Positions 14,885 through 23,583 of a DNA stretch of 35,999 bases are shown piece after piece. Numbering within the stretch: position 1 is the first letter of the stretch; each line of letters starts with the position of its first letter. A program made the translations under genes and the position numbers. Under the pieces are notes generated by a model. It did not search any database. It had not been told where the DNA came from and saw nothing but the letters and a program-made list of their open reading frames with translations. The stretch is taken from contig DVLU01000016.1 of NCBI GenBank assembly GCA_018715365.1, positions 1 through 35,999 on the forward strand, in the 5' to 3' direction. Origin of the DNA: Candidatus Ornithomonoglobus intestinigallinarum (GTDB taxonomy: Bacteria; Bacillota; Clostridia; UBA1381).

Positions 14885-16375
14885 TTATTTTGTCATTGCA
14901 ATTATTTTCTTCCACTTTTCATAAGCCGCATCCCATGCGTCGCTGTCCTGCGGCTCGTAGGTTGTTATATCAAAGGAATTGAGCACTACCTTTCTGCCCT
15001 CGTTCAAATCCTTTATTGCGCCCATCGCCATTGCCTGGACAAGCACGTTGCCTATGCTTGTTGCTTCAACGGGGCCCGTGCTTACGGTACGCTTTGTTGC
15101 GTTTGCCGTGAACTGGCATATCATCTTGTCTTTTATGCCGCCGCCGACTATGTTTACAACGTTATACTTATTTCCCGTAACCTTTTCCATACCCTCAACG
15201 GTATAGCGGTATCTGAACGCAAGCGACTGCGCTATGCAGCGTACAACCTCGCCTTTTGTTTCGGGGACCTTCTGCCCCGTCATTTCGCAGTATTTCTTTA
15301 TGCGCTTCGGCATATTGCCGGGCGTCTGGAACTCGTGATAATCGGGATCTATAAGGCTTGCGAACGGCTCGGCCTCGTTTGCCTGGCGCTCAAGCTCGTC
15401 AAAGCTCAGAAGCTCCCCTTCTCTGTCCCACTGGCGTCTTGATTCCTGTATGAGCCACAGACCCATTATGTTTTTGAGGAAACGTATTGTTTTGTTTACG
15501 CCGCCTTCGTTTGTGAAGTTATATTCAAGCGCTTCCTTTGAGATATTGGGCTTGTCAAGCTCAACGCCCATAAGCGACCACGTTCCTGACGATATGTAGA
15601 TAAAATCCTTTTTATCCACAACGGGCACAGACGCAACGGCAGAGCCTGTATCGTGCGAAGCAACGGCTATGACCGGGATCTCTCCCACGCCAAGCTCCTC
15701 GGCAAGCTCCGGCCTTAAGGTGCCCACCTGCTCGCCGGGATAAATAACGTCCGTTAAAATGTCGGTTTTTATGCCAAGCTTTTTAAGCATATCGTATGCC
15801 CATTCGTGTTTTTCGCTGTCGAACATCTGCGATGTTGAAGCAATTGTATATTCCGTTTTCTTTACGCCCGTGAGGAAATAGTTAAATAAGTCGGGCATGA
15901 AGAGCAATGTTTTTGCGTTTTCAAGCGTAACGTCGCCCGAAAGCCTTGCGCTCAGCAGCTGGAACACGGTATTGAACCAGTTGAACGCAATACCCGTGCT
16001 GTTGAAAATTTCCTCCTTGGGTACAATTTTGAATGCTTCCTCGTACATACCCTCGGTGCGCGTATCGCGGTAATGATACGGATTTCCCAAAAGCTTGTCG
16101 TTTTTATCGAGCAGCCCGTAATCAACGCCCCACGTGTCTATGCCTATACAGTCTATGTCGCGGTCTCCGGAATTTGCGCACTTTAAAATACCCTGTTTTA
16201 TTTCAAAAAACAGCCTTAGAACGTCCCAGTGCAAATCGCCGTTTATATTTACGGGGTCGTTTGAAAAGCGGTGCTTCTCCTCAAGCGTAAGCTTTTCGCC
16301 GTCAAATTTTGCAAGCATTGCGCGTCCCGACGATGCGCCGAAATCAAACGCAAGAAATTTGTATGTCTTTGCCAT
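14885..16375 (-). CDS. rhaB: Rhamnulokinase-family (FGGY) sugar kinase
   Basis: The 496-residue protein is an FGGY kinase closest to RhaB. DFGASSGRAML (about 10-20) is the phosphate-binding strand, GIDTWGVDYGLLD (about 80-92) contributes to the sugar site, and VASHDTGSAVASVP, YISSGTWSLMG and NIVGGGIKDKMICQFTANAT are the later FGGY motifs. It phosphorylates a ketose, classically L-rhamnulose to its 1-phosphate, in the cytoplasm. No rhamnose isomerase or aldolase is nearby, whereas L-fucose isomerase is in the window. RhaB-like kinases can act on L-fuculose in some gut bacteria, so the physiological substrate is open. AAAAGGAG precedes the start. It is a single-gene unit with its own promoter and terminator. 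Confidence 0.85.
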   Translation of the reverse strand: MAKTYKFLAFDFGASSGRAMLAKFDGEKLTLEEKHRFSNDPVNINGDLHWDVLRLFFEIKQGILKCANSGDRDIDCIGIDTWGVDYGLLDKNDKLLGNPYHYRDTRTEGMYEEAFKIVPKEEIFNSTGIAFNWFNTVFQLLSARLSGDVTLENAKTLLFMPDLFNYFLTGVKKTEYTIASTSQMFDSEKHEWAYDMLKKLGIKTDILTDVIYPGEQVGTLRPELAEELGVGEIPVIAVASHDTGSAVASVPVVDKKDFIYISSGTWSLMGVELDKPNISKEALEYNFTNEGGVNKTIRFLKNIMGLWLIQESRRQWDREGELLSFDELERQANEAEPFASLIDPDYHEFQTPGNMPKRIKKYCEMTGQKVPETKGEVVRCIAQSLAFRYRYTVEGMEKVTGNKYNVVNIVGGGIKDKMICQFTANATKRTVSTGPVEATSIGNVLVQAMAMGAIKDLNEGRKVVLNSFDITTYEPQDSDAWDAAYEKWKKIIAMTK

Positions 16376-16425
16376 TGTTACTCTCCTTTTCCCGCCCTCG
16401 GGCGTACTTTTAATAATATAGGAAT

Positions 16426-16454
16426 ATTATATAGCATACGGCGGTAAAAGTCAA
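16426..16454 (-). promoter_or_regulatory. SigA promoter of the sugar kinase gene
   Basis: On the minus strand TTGACT (16454-16449), 17-bp spacer and TATAAT (16431-16426). No operator dyad was recognised in the roughly 50-base leader. Confidence 0.75.
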
Positions 16455-16475
16455 GTATTCAAGCATATTTTGCAT

Positions 16476-16531
16476 AAAAAAAGACTTTGGAGCACCGCCG
16501 CCGGCGGGAAATAAAGCTCCGAAGTCTTTTT
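16476..16531 (-). terminator. Terminator of the L,D-transpeptidase gene
   Basis: AAAAAGACTTTGGAGC (16478-16493) and GCTCCGAAGTCTTTTT (16516-16531) form a 16-bp stem with one wobble or mismatch and a GC-rich loop. The minus-strand reading ends in a T run. It lies seven bases after the stop and its symmetry suggests it works in both directions. Confidence 0.8.
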
Positions 16532-16537
16532 GCGTTT

Positions 16538-18211
16538 TTAATATACTATTACGGGATCGCCCGATTCGATATTTTCATATATCGTCTGCGCCACGCCGTG
16601 AGGCAGATTTATGCAGCCGTGTGAGCCGCCGCCTATATATATCGTGCCGCCGAACGCGCCGCGCCACGTTGCATCGTGCATTCCCACGCCGCCGTTAAAC
16701 GGCATCCAGAAATCAACCGGCGTGCGGTAATCCTCGCCGACAAGCGTTGCGTTGCGTTCCTTGTATTTAAGCATATATACACCGGTCGGCGTACCGTTGC
16801 CGGCGTTCGGGTTACCCGACACCATATCGCTCGAAACTATAAGCTGGCCGTCCTTATAGAACCACAGGTGCTGGCCGCCTATCGTTATTTCAACGTAGGT
16901 GTTTCCGAAGTCTATCGCACCGTGCGTTGCGGCCTTTTGCTTAAAGAGCGGCTCGCGCGTTACCGTTTCGCCGTTTCTTATTATTTCGCACAGCGCCTGC
17001 GTTTCGCCGGAAACGTCAAGCTGCCAGCCGTAATCGCCGCCGTACACTGTCACTTCTCCGCCCGCGGACGACGTAAACGTCCTTGACGAGCCTATCGTGT
17101 TATACTTCAACGATAAATCAACAACAAACTGTTCAACCTGCGCTTCATCGAGATAAACGCCGAAATTGCTGTCTACGCTCACCCAAAAATGAATGGAGCC
17201 TCTGTCGAGCGGTATTATTTCATCGCCGTTCTGATATGATATATTTGCCGATATATATTTATTCATCGTATCGAGCGCCTGCTTGATGTTTGATTCCTCG
17301 GCTATCGTAATGTAGCATTTTTCGGTTTCGAGCGTCATATCGTGATAAAGCCCGTACATGCCCGTTTTTACACATTCAAACAGCCTGTTGGTGTTTACAA
17401 CGTCCTCGCTGAAATTCATCGGACGGCGGCTTGTATCCGAAAAATCGTTTTCGGGCGGTGTGAGCGCCGAGAATACGGCGTTTTCACCGACGGCGTCCGG
17501 ATTTGTCAGGACAAAGCACTGCTGTTCCTCGTCATATGTAACGAGCGAAACGGCGTCCGCCGCCTTGCTGCGCGTTTCCGTCACGCAGTTTAAGGACTGT
17601 ACCTTTTGATAGAGCGCATCCTCGTCAAGCGACACTATAATATTCACCGCCTGGTTTTTGCTGTCGCCGCCGCAGAACCACAAAAACGGGTTCTGATTTG
17701 CTTTTGCCGCGCTTATGTCGCCTATCGTTTCAAGCTTTAAGCCGACCTCGGAGCCGTGGATATATTCCGCCGCGCCGTCGCGTTCATAAAGCGTATAAAC
17801 GTAATTTGTTATGCCATCCATTATTGCCTTCTGCGCTTCTTCGACAGTAAGGTTTGAACAGTCAAAATTGTTTATTGCCGTACCGTTAAAGAACCTGCTG
17901 CTGTAATATACGGTTCCGCCTACATACGTTACGGCTGCCGCTCCGACAACCGCGGCAAGCGCTATGAGCAGCTTTTTGCGTACCGATTTTTTCAGCGTCC
18001 TGCGCTTCTTTTTCGGTTTCGGTTCTTCGGCTTCGTTATTTTCTTCCCGTTCGTACTCTTCTTTTTCTTCAGCCGTTACATCGTCCGCATCGGTGTCCGC
18101 GTCAATATCGGCATCCGCGTCCGCAGCATCGCTTTGAACACTGTCCGCTTCGTCTGCCGTTTCCTCCTGCGGGTCTCCGAGCGCTACCGGCGAGAAATCG
18201 TCTTCCTGCAT
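16538..18211 (-). CDS. Membrane-anchored L,D-transpeptidase (YkuD domain)
   Basis: The 557-residue protein has an acidic, Asp/Glu-rich cytoplasmic tail (1-65), a basic stretch KPKKKRRTLKKSVRKK (65-80), one membrane helix (81-103) and a large extracytoplasmic part. A putative peptidoglycan-binding region (about 110-400) precedes the YkuD catalytic domain (about 430-557). The catalytic motif HDATWRGAFGGTIYIGGGSHGCINLP contains H512, H531 and nucleophile C533. Such enzymes make 3-3 cross-links or attach proteins to peptidoglycan. The start at 18211 gives a normal membrane topology and has AGGAAG upstream. In-frame upstream codons would begin inside the promoter. It has its own promoter and terminator. 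Confidence 0.9.
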   Translation of the reverse strand: MQEDDFSPVALGDPQEETADEADSVQSDAADADADIDADTDADDVTAEEKEEYEREENNEAEEPKPKKKRRTLKKSVRKKLLIALAAVVGAAAVTYVGGTVYYSSRFFNGTAINNFDCSNLTVEEAQKAIMDGITNYVYTLYERDGAAEYIHGSEVGLKLETIGDISAAKANQNPFLWFCGGDSKNQAVNIIVSLDEDALYQKVQSLNCVTETRSKAADAVSLVTYDEEQQCFVLTNPDAVGENAVFSALTPPENDFSDTSRRPMNFSEDVVNTNRLFECVKTGMYGLYHDMTLETEKCYITIAEESNIKQALDTMNKYISANISYQNGDEIIPLDRGSIHFWVSVDSNFGVYLDEAQVEQFVVDLSLKYNTIGSSRTFTSSAGGEVTVYGGDYGWQLDVSGETQALCEIIRNGETVTREPLFKQKAATHGAIDFGNTYVEITIGGQHLWFYKDGQLIVSSDMVSGNPNAGNGTPTGVYMLKYKERNATLVGEDYRTPVDFWMPFNGGVGMHDATWRGAFGGTIYIGGGSHGCINLPHGVAQTIYENIESGDPVIVY

Positions 18212-18317
18212 AAATACCCCACTCTTCCTTTGCAAAATCATATCTTCGCGCGCCCGCGCAAAAAAGCCTCCGCCTGCCTTTTGGGCGGCGAACGTGCCTT
18301 TTTTCGAGCGCGTAATC

Positions 18318-18346
18318 ATTATAACAGCACAATTCGACTTTGTCAA
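18318..18346 (-). promoter_or_regulatory. SigA promoter of the L,D-transpeptidase gene
   Basis: On the minus strand TTGACA (18346-18341), 17-bp spacer and TATAAT (18323-18318), a perfect consensus. The leader of about 100 bases is rich in GC near the start. Confidence 0.85.
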
Positions 18347-18424
18347 CACCGCTTTTTTTATTTCGTTGCTTTTGTTTAAAAAAACGGCCGTATTCCACTA
18401 TATGATGTGTATAAAGCCAAAGGC

Positions 18425-18479
18425 AAAAAAAGCCGCCGGCTCCCGCCGCGCACAATGCGCGGCAAAAAAGACGGCGGCT
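18425..18479 (-). terminator. Terminator at the end of the ktrB-ktrA transcript
   Basis: AGCCGCCG (18431-18438) pairs with CGGCGGCT (18472-18479). Inside it GCCGCGCA (18445-18452) pairs with TGCGCGGC (18456-18463). On the minus strand the structure is followed by a run of T (about 18431-18425). It lies about 20 bp after the ktrA stop. Confidence 0.8.
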
Positions 18480-18499
18480 CATGATTTTTAAGTCCGTGA

Positions 18500-19153
18500 T
18501 TACAGATTGTTAAGTATGTTTACCGTTTTGATTTCGCCGACAAATACGATTATATCGGATTTTTCAAACTTATAATCGGCTCCGGGCGTTATAACTATTT
18601 TCTGATCGTCGGAGGCGCTCTTTATTGCTATAATATTCATTTTATATTTATTGCGCACATTAAGCTCGCCTATTCCCTTGCCGACCCAGCTTGCGGGAAC
18701 GCCTACGTCTATTATGCCGTATTTGTCCGACAGGTCTATAACATCGACAAGATGCCTTGACGCAAGGCCCACGGCCGTTTTTATGCCGATCTCATGCTCG
18801 GGTATTATTACGGAATCGGCGCCTATTTTTTTGAGCACCTTTTTATGGTTATAGTCAAGCGCCTTGCAGACTACCTTTTTAACACCCGCCTCCTTCACGA
18901 GGAGCGTTGTTAAAATGCTGTCCGAGAGGTTGCCTATGGCAATAACTACGCAGTCGTAATTGCTTATGCCGACCGATTTCAGAACGTTTTCGTCCTTGAC
19001 GTCGCCGCCTATCGCCTGTGTGACGTGATCGGCCATCAGATTTACCTTATCCATGTTCCTGTCAACGGCAAGGACTTCAAAGCCCATGTTGAAAAGCTGC
19101 TTTGCAACGGCGCTGCCGAAGCGGCCGAGACCGAGTACCGCAAAAGTTTCCAT
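18500..19153 (-). CDS. ktrA: Potassium uptake regulatory subunit (RCK domain)
   Basis: The 217-residue protein is a KtrA/TrkA-type peripheral subunit. An RCK_N Rossmann domain (about 1-125) begins with GLGRFGSAVAKQL and has the acidic residue of VLAVDRN at the end of strand 2. It is followed by an RCK_C domain (about 135-217). It binds ATP/ADP or NAD(H), and RCK_C proteins of this group often bind cyclic di-AMP. It forms a ring that gates the KtrB channel on the inner membrane face. It lies 53 bp downstream of ktrB and ends the operon. A single RCK unit distinguishes it from double-unit E. coli TrkA. Confidence 0.93.
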   Translation of the reverse strand: METFAVLGLGRFGSAVAKQLFNMGFEVLAVDRNMDKVNLMADHVTQAIGGDVKDENVLKSVGISNYDCVVIAIGNLSDSILTTLLVKEAGVKKVVCKALDYNHKKVLKKIGADSVIIPEHEIGIKTAVGLASRHLVDVIDLSDKYGIIDVGVPASWVGKGIGELNVRNKYKMNIIAIKSASDDQKIVITPGADYKFEKSDIIVFVGEIKTVNILNNL

Positions 19154-19206
19154 TTTTTGTTTTCTCCTTTTATTAAAGCTTTTTTTATATGATTGTATAT
19201 TTAAAA

Positions 19207-20559
19207 TTATCCGACGTACATAGGCGTGCTCGGATATTCTATTGCATTTTCCTTCGTCTGCGACGATATGAACATTACGCTCAGAGTCATTACGCCGACG
19301 CGCCCGAAATACATAAGCAATATCATTATCGTGTTTGATATGTATCCCGTTTCAAGCATTACGCCGCAGCTTAATCCGACGGTATCGTATGCCGACGCCG
19401 TTTCATAGAAGCAGTCAACGAGCGGCAGACCCTCCATGCAGCTTATCGCAACGCTTGACGATGATATGAGTATGAGCCACATTCCGAGGAGCGTTATTGC
19501 GTGCCGGATCGTGGGGGATGTGATATTGCGTTTCATAACGGATACGTTTTTGCGTCCCGTGAGCACCGACTTAAGCGTTGACAGCAATACTATAACGGTT
19601 GCCGTTTTAATACCGCCCGCCGTTGACCCGGACGAGCCGCCCACCATCATAAGCACCGTTGAAAGGAACTTTGACGATTCCGTAAGCTGCGCCTGTCCTA
19701 TAGAGTCAAAGCCCGCCGTACGTGTGGTTGCCGACTGGAAAAACGCGCTGAGCAGCTTTGACATGAAGCTGTCCTCGCCCATCGTTTCGGGGTTTGAATA
19801 TTCAAACAGCATAAATCCGCCCGTTCCCAGAACAAGCAGCGCGCCCGTTGTTATAAGCACAAGCCTTGAATAAACCGACATTTTAAGGCGCTTTTGAAGT
19901 ATATCCTCCCATACCATAAAGCCGAGACCGCCGACTATTATAAGCAGCGCTATGGTTATCAGAACAACGGGGTCGTATTTATACGAAACTATGCTGTCGC
20001 CGCGCCCGAGGACGTCAAAGCCCGCGTTGCAGAACGCCGAAACGGAATGGAATATCCCGTACCATATGCCCTTTACAACGCCGAACTCCGGTATAAACCG
20101 GCAGGCAAGTATAAACGCGCCCGCGCCCTCGATTATTGCCGTCAGTATGAGCGTATGCTTTACGATCCTGACAACGCCGCTAAGGCTGTCGGTGCCGAGC
20201 GACTGGGCTATAACCATTCGGCTTCTCAATCCTATATGCCTGTTTGAGGCAAGGAATACCATTGTGATTATCATCATAAAGCCGAGACCGCCCACCTGTA
20301 TAAGACCGAGGATTATGAGCTGCCCGAAGAAGGAATAGTGCGCGCCCGTATCGACAAGTATAAGGCCGGTTACGCACGTTGCAGAGGTCGAGGTGAAAAG
20401 CGTTGTGAAAAACGGCGTCACCTCGCCCGTTTTTGAGGCTATGGGGAGCATCAGAAGCAGCGCTCCGCCGATTATAACAAGCGCAAATCCGAGCGCTATG
20501 CGTCTTGCCGGATTTATACGCTTTTGAAAAAGATTTAATTTATCTATTATCGTTTTCAT
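19207..20559 (-). CDS. ktrB: Potassium transporter membrane subunit
   Basis: The 450-residue membrane protein belongs to the Trk/Ktr/HKT superfamily. Four pore-loop repeats are visible: TSATCVTGLI, SVSAFCNAGFD, TTRTAGFDSI and TASAYDTVGLS. The central Gly of each lines the selectivity filter. Length fits KtrB (about 445) rather than TrkH (about 480). It imports potassium, probably with sodium, under control of the following ktrA gene. The gap to gpsA upstream is 37 bp with no recognisable promoter, so it is probably the fifth gene of the operon starting at 24903. AAGGACAAAG precedes the start. Confidence 0.92.
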   Translation of the reverse strand: MKTIIDKLNLFQKRINPARRIALGFALVIIGGALLLMLPIASKTGEVTPFFTTLFTSTSATCVTGLILVDTGAHYSFFGQLIILGLIQVGGLGFMMIITMVFLASNRHIGLRSRMVIAQSLGTDSLSGVVRIVKHTLILTAIIEGAGAFILACRFIPEFGVVKGIWYGIFHSVSAFCNAGFDVLGRGDSIVSYKYDPVVLITIALLIIVGGLGFMVWEDILQKRLKMSVYSRLVLITTGALLVLGTGGFMLFEYSNPETMGEDSFMSKLLSAFFQSATTRTAGFDSIGQAQLTESSKFLSTVLMMVGGSSGSTAGGIKTATVIVLLSTLKSVLTGRKNVSVMKRNITSPTIRHAITLLGMWLILISSSSVAISCMEGLPLVDCFYETASAYDTVGLSCGVMLETGYISNTIMILLMYFGRVGVMTLSVMFISSQTKENAIEYPSTPMYVG

Positions 20560-20596
20560 GATTGTGCTTTGTCCTTGAATTTTTTATATTTATTTT

Positions 20597-21595
20597 TCAG
20601 TTTTCCCGTATTTCGCTTTTTCTGCCGCGTTTCATAAGACGCAGTACGGCTTCCCGCGGCGAAGCGCCGTTATAGAGGATATTGTTTGCCTCCTCCACTA
20701 TCGGCATTTCAACGCCGTATTTTTTGCTCAGCTCATATGCGGCCTTTGCGGTGTTTACGCCTTCAACCACCATATGCACCTCATCAAGCGTTTCCTCAAG
20801 GCTTTTTCCTTTGCCGAGCAGTATGCCGGCGCGGCGGTTTCTTGAGTGCATGCTCGTGCACGTTACGATTAAGTCGCCCATGCCGCTTAAGCCCATAAAA
20901 GTCCGCTCGTCCGCGCCCATTGCGGCGCCGAGGCGCGATATTTCGGCAAGGCCGCGCGTTATAAGCGCCGCCTTTGTGTTATCGCCGTAGCCGAGACCGT
21001 CCGATATTCCGGCGCAAAGCGCTATAACGTTCTTAAGCGAGCCGCCGAGCTCCACGCCGGCGACGTCGGAGCTTGTGTAAACTCTGAACATATCGCTCAT
21101 AAACACATCCTGGACAAATTCCGCATCCGACGCGTTTTTGCCCGCCGCAACGTTTGTTGTGGGCAGCCCGCGCGACACCTCCTCGGCGTGCGACGGTCCG
21201 CTCATAACGGCTATGCGCGCCTGCGGTATTTCCTGCGCGTACACCTCGGAAAGGCGCATCAGCGTCCCCTCCTCTATGCCCTTTGAGATATTTACTATAA
21301 GCTGACCGTCCGCGACAACGGGCGCAAGCTCCTTTGCCGTATTGCGCGTTGCCGGCGACGGCGCCGCCGTAACTATCAGGCCGGCGTCTTTTACGCTTTT
21401 TGCCAGATCGTGCGTGCACACAACGTTTTTCGGCAGCTTTATCCCGGGCAAAAATTCCTTGTTTTCACGGTCCCTGTTTAATCTGTCCGTTTCCTCTTGG
21501 ATCCATGAGCGCAGAAACACATCGAAGCCCTTGTTTGCAAGAAGCACCGAAACGGCAGTTCCCCAGCCGCCGGAGCCTATAACAGCTATCTTCAT
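20597..21595 (-). CDS. gpsA: NAD(P)-dependent glycerol-3-phosphate dehydrogenase
   Basis: The 332-residue protein begins with the dinucleotide-binding GSGGWGTAVSVLLANKG (8-24) and carries the catalytic-Lys region ELGGSLKNVIALCAGISDGLGYGDNTKAALITRGLAEI (about 182-220). It reduces dihydroxyacetone phosphate to sn-glycerol 3-phosphate, the backbone for phospholipids. Its start overlaps the plsY stop as ATGA, and its ribosome-binding site AAAGGAGG lies inside the end of plsY, so the two are translationally coupled. PlsY uses the glycerol 3-phosphate made here, so the pair forms a short pathway. Confidence 0.96.
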   Translation of the reverse strand: MKIAVIGSGGWGTAVSVLLANKGFDVFLRSWIQEETDRLNRDRENKEFLPGIKLPKNVVCTHDLAKSVKDAGLIVTAAPSPATRNTAKELAPVVADGQLIVNISKGIEEGTLMRLSEVYAQEIPQARIAVMSGPSHAEEVSRGLPTTNVAAGKNASDAEFVQDVFMSDMFRVYTSSDVAGVELGGSLKNVIALCAGISDGLGYGDNTKAALITRGLAEISRLGAAMGADERTFMGLSGMGDLIVTCTSMHSRNRRAGILLGKGKSLEETLDEVHMVVEGVNTAKAAYELSKKYGVEMPIVEEANNILYNGASPREAVLRLMKRGRKSEIREN

Positions 21596-22230
21596 TTCTT
21601 TCCTCCTTTAAAGCTGAGCTTATTCTCCGTTCCGTTTATAAGGCGTTTTATGTTGGCATGATGCCTTGCTATAAGCAGTATGCCGATTATTGCCGCGCAC
21701 AGCGTTTGAAGCGAAAACAAGCTTCCCTCCGCCGCGCCCTTTATAACCTCGGCTGCGACGAACGCCGCACCGCCTATAACAGAGCCTAACGAAACGTATT
21801 TTGTCAGAGCCATTATTATTATCGCCGCGGCGGCGACAATAAGGCCTATCTTCCAGTCGAGAACAAGCACTACGCCAAGGCTTGTTGCAACGCCCTTGCC
21901 GCCCTTAAATCCGAAATATAGCGGGAAATTGTGGCCGAGTATTGCGCACACGCCCGCTATATACGCCGCCGTTTCTGCCGCGTCCTCGTTTAAGATGCTT
22001 GCGGCAATAAGCTTTGCAAGCAGCACGCATACAACGCCCTTTAAAATATCGAGCACAAGCGTGATTATTCCCATCTTTTTTCCGTAGGTGCGGAGCATAT
22101 TCGTAGCCCCCGCGTTGCCGGAGCCGCTTTTCCGTATATCCTTGCCCTCAATAATCCGCGAGAGCAATATGGAAAAATTAACGGAGCCTATAAGATATGC
22201 GGCAACGCCCGCTGTAACAAGAAAAAGCAT
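21592..22230 (-). CDS. plsY: Acyl-phosphate:glycerol-3-phosphate acyltransferase
   Basis: The protein of about 212 residues has five or more hydrophobic segments and the PlsY motifs GSGNAGATNMLR (about 35-46) and GHNFPLYFGFKGGKGVATSLG (about 97-117). It makes lysophosphatidic acid from acyl phosphate and glycerol 3-phosphate in the membrane. The start is ambiguous: ATG at 22230 shares its A with the der stop TGA, while a GTG one codon earlier (22233) is better spaced from AAGGGGGAG. Either gives the same protein within one residue. Confidence 0.95.
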   Translation of the reverse strand: MLFLVTAGVAAYLIGSVNFSILLSRIIEGKDIRKSGSGNAGATNMLRTYGKKMGIITLVLDILKGVVCVLLAKLIAASILNEDAAETAAYIAGVCAILGHNFPLYFGFKGGKGVATSLGVVLVLDWKIGLIVAAAAIIIMALTKYVSLGSVIGGAAFVAAEVIKGAAEGSLFSLQTLCAAIIGILLIARHHANIKRLINGTENKLSFKGGKK

Positions 22231-23555
22231 CACGGCGTTTTCTCCCCCTTTTCTCTTACGATAAGCTTTATCGGAGTGCCCTCAAAACCGAAGTTTTCAC
22301 GTATCTGATTTTCGATAAACCTGAGATACGAATAATGGAACAGCTCCTTTGAATTTGCAAATATAACGAACGTCGGCGGCGCAGCCGATACCTGCGTTCC
22401 GTAGTATATTTTGAGCCTGCGCCCCTTATCGGACGGCGGCTGCTGCTTATGCGTCGCTTCGTTTATAACGTCGTTCAGCATTCCCGTTGTTATACGGCGC
22501 TTATGCTGTTCGTTTACAAGCTTTATTTCGTCAAACAGCCTGTTTACCCTCTGCCCCGTTTTTGCGCTTATAAAAACAAGCTTTGCATACGGCATGAACG
22601 CAAACATTTCTCTGACCCTGTCGGTAAACTGCTTAACTGTTTTATTGTCCTTTTCTATCAAATCCCATTTGTTTACCGCAAAAATGCACGCCCTGCCCTG
22701 CTCGTGGGCATAGCCCGCAACCTTAGTGTCCTGCTCCGTTACGCCCTCGGACGCGTCTATCATTATAACGCACACGTCGCTTCTGTCAACCGCAGCAAGG
22801 GAACGGACCACGCTGTAGCGTTCGACGTTTTCGTCTATTTTGCCGCGCTTTCTCATACCGGCAGTATCTATAAACAGGTATTTTTGACCGTCCCTTTCGT
22901 AATGCGAATCTATTGCATCGCGCGTTGTCCCCGCAACGTCGCTCACTATAACGCGCTCCTCACCGAGAATCTTATTTATAAGCGACGATTTGCCCGCGTT
23001 CGGCTTGCCTATAACGGCAACCTTTATAACGTCCTCCTCCTCGGAGGTGTCCGCATCCTCGGGAAATTTGTGCGTTACCTCGTCAAGCAGGTCGCCGACG
23101 CCGAGACCGTGCGTTGACGATATTGCAACGGGATCGCCGAGCCCCAGATTGTAGAACTCGTAAAAATCAACGGGCGGCTCGCCTATATTATCCACTTTGT
23201 TTACGGCAAGCACAATTTTTTTCTGCGCCTTTAAAAGCATCGACGCAACCTCCTGGTCGTTTGCCGTAACGCCGTCTTTTACGTTTGTCATAAAAATCAC
23301 AACGTCGGCCGTTTCTATCGCAAGCTGTGCCTGGCGGCGCATCTGCTTTAAAATTTCGTCCTTCGACGACGGCTCTATGCCGCCCGTATCAACGAGAGTA
23401 AAGTGCTTGTCGAGCCACGACGCATCGGCGTATATCCTGTCGCGCGTAACGCCCGGCGTATCCTCGACAATACTTATGCGCTGCCCCGTTATTTTATTGA
23501 AAAGCGTGGATTTTCCGACGTTGGGCCGCCCCACTATAGCTACCAATGGTTTCAT
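22230..23555 (-). CDS. der: Ribosome-assembly GTPase Der (EngA)
   Basis: The 441-residue protein has two tandem GTPase domains, the unique mark of Der. Domain 1 has GRPNVGKST (9-17), DTPG, and NKVD (about 119-122). Domain 2 has GKPNAGKSS (183-191), DTAGMRKRG, and NKWD. A KH-like C-terminal domain follows. Der acts in 50S subunit maturation and is essential. The ATG at 23555 matches the family N-terminus (MKPLVAIVGRPN); a GTG four codons earlier sits too close to the GGAG. It lies 28 bp behind the DUF512 gene and touches plsY. Confidence 0.96.
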   Translation of the reverse strand: MKPLVAIVGRPNVGKSTLFNKITGQRISIVEDTPGVTRDRIYADASWLDKHFTLVDTGGIEPSSKDEILKQMRRQAQLAIETADVVIFMTNVKDGVTANDQEVASMLLKAQKKIVLAVNKVDNIGEPPVDFYEFYNLGLGDPVAISSTHGLGVGDLLDEVTHKFPEDADTSEEEDVIKVAVIGKPNAGKSSLINKILGEERVIVSDVAGTTRDAIDSHYERDGQKYLFIDTAGMRKRGKIDENVERYSVVRSLAAVDRSDVCVIMIDASEGVTEQDTKVAGYAHEQGRACIFAVNKWDLIEKDNKTVKQFTDRVREMFAFMPYAKLVFISAKTGQRVNRLFDEIKLVNEQHKRRITTGMLNDVINEATHKQQPPSDKGRRLKIYYGTQVSAAPPTFVIFANSKELFHYSYLRFIENQIRENFGFEGTPIKLIVREKGEKTP

Positions 23556-23583
23556 TATATTTATCACCGCTCCTTCTTATGGC

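Noticed and set aside
11823..16375. A single large sugar-utilisation locus from GH35 to the sugar kinase
   Set aside because: A sporulation-type gene, repeat copy B and separate promoters and terminators lie between them, so they are independent units.
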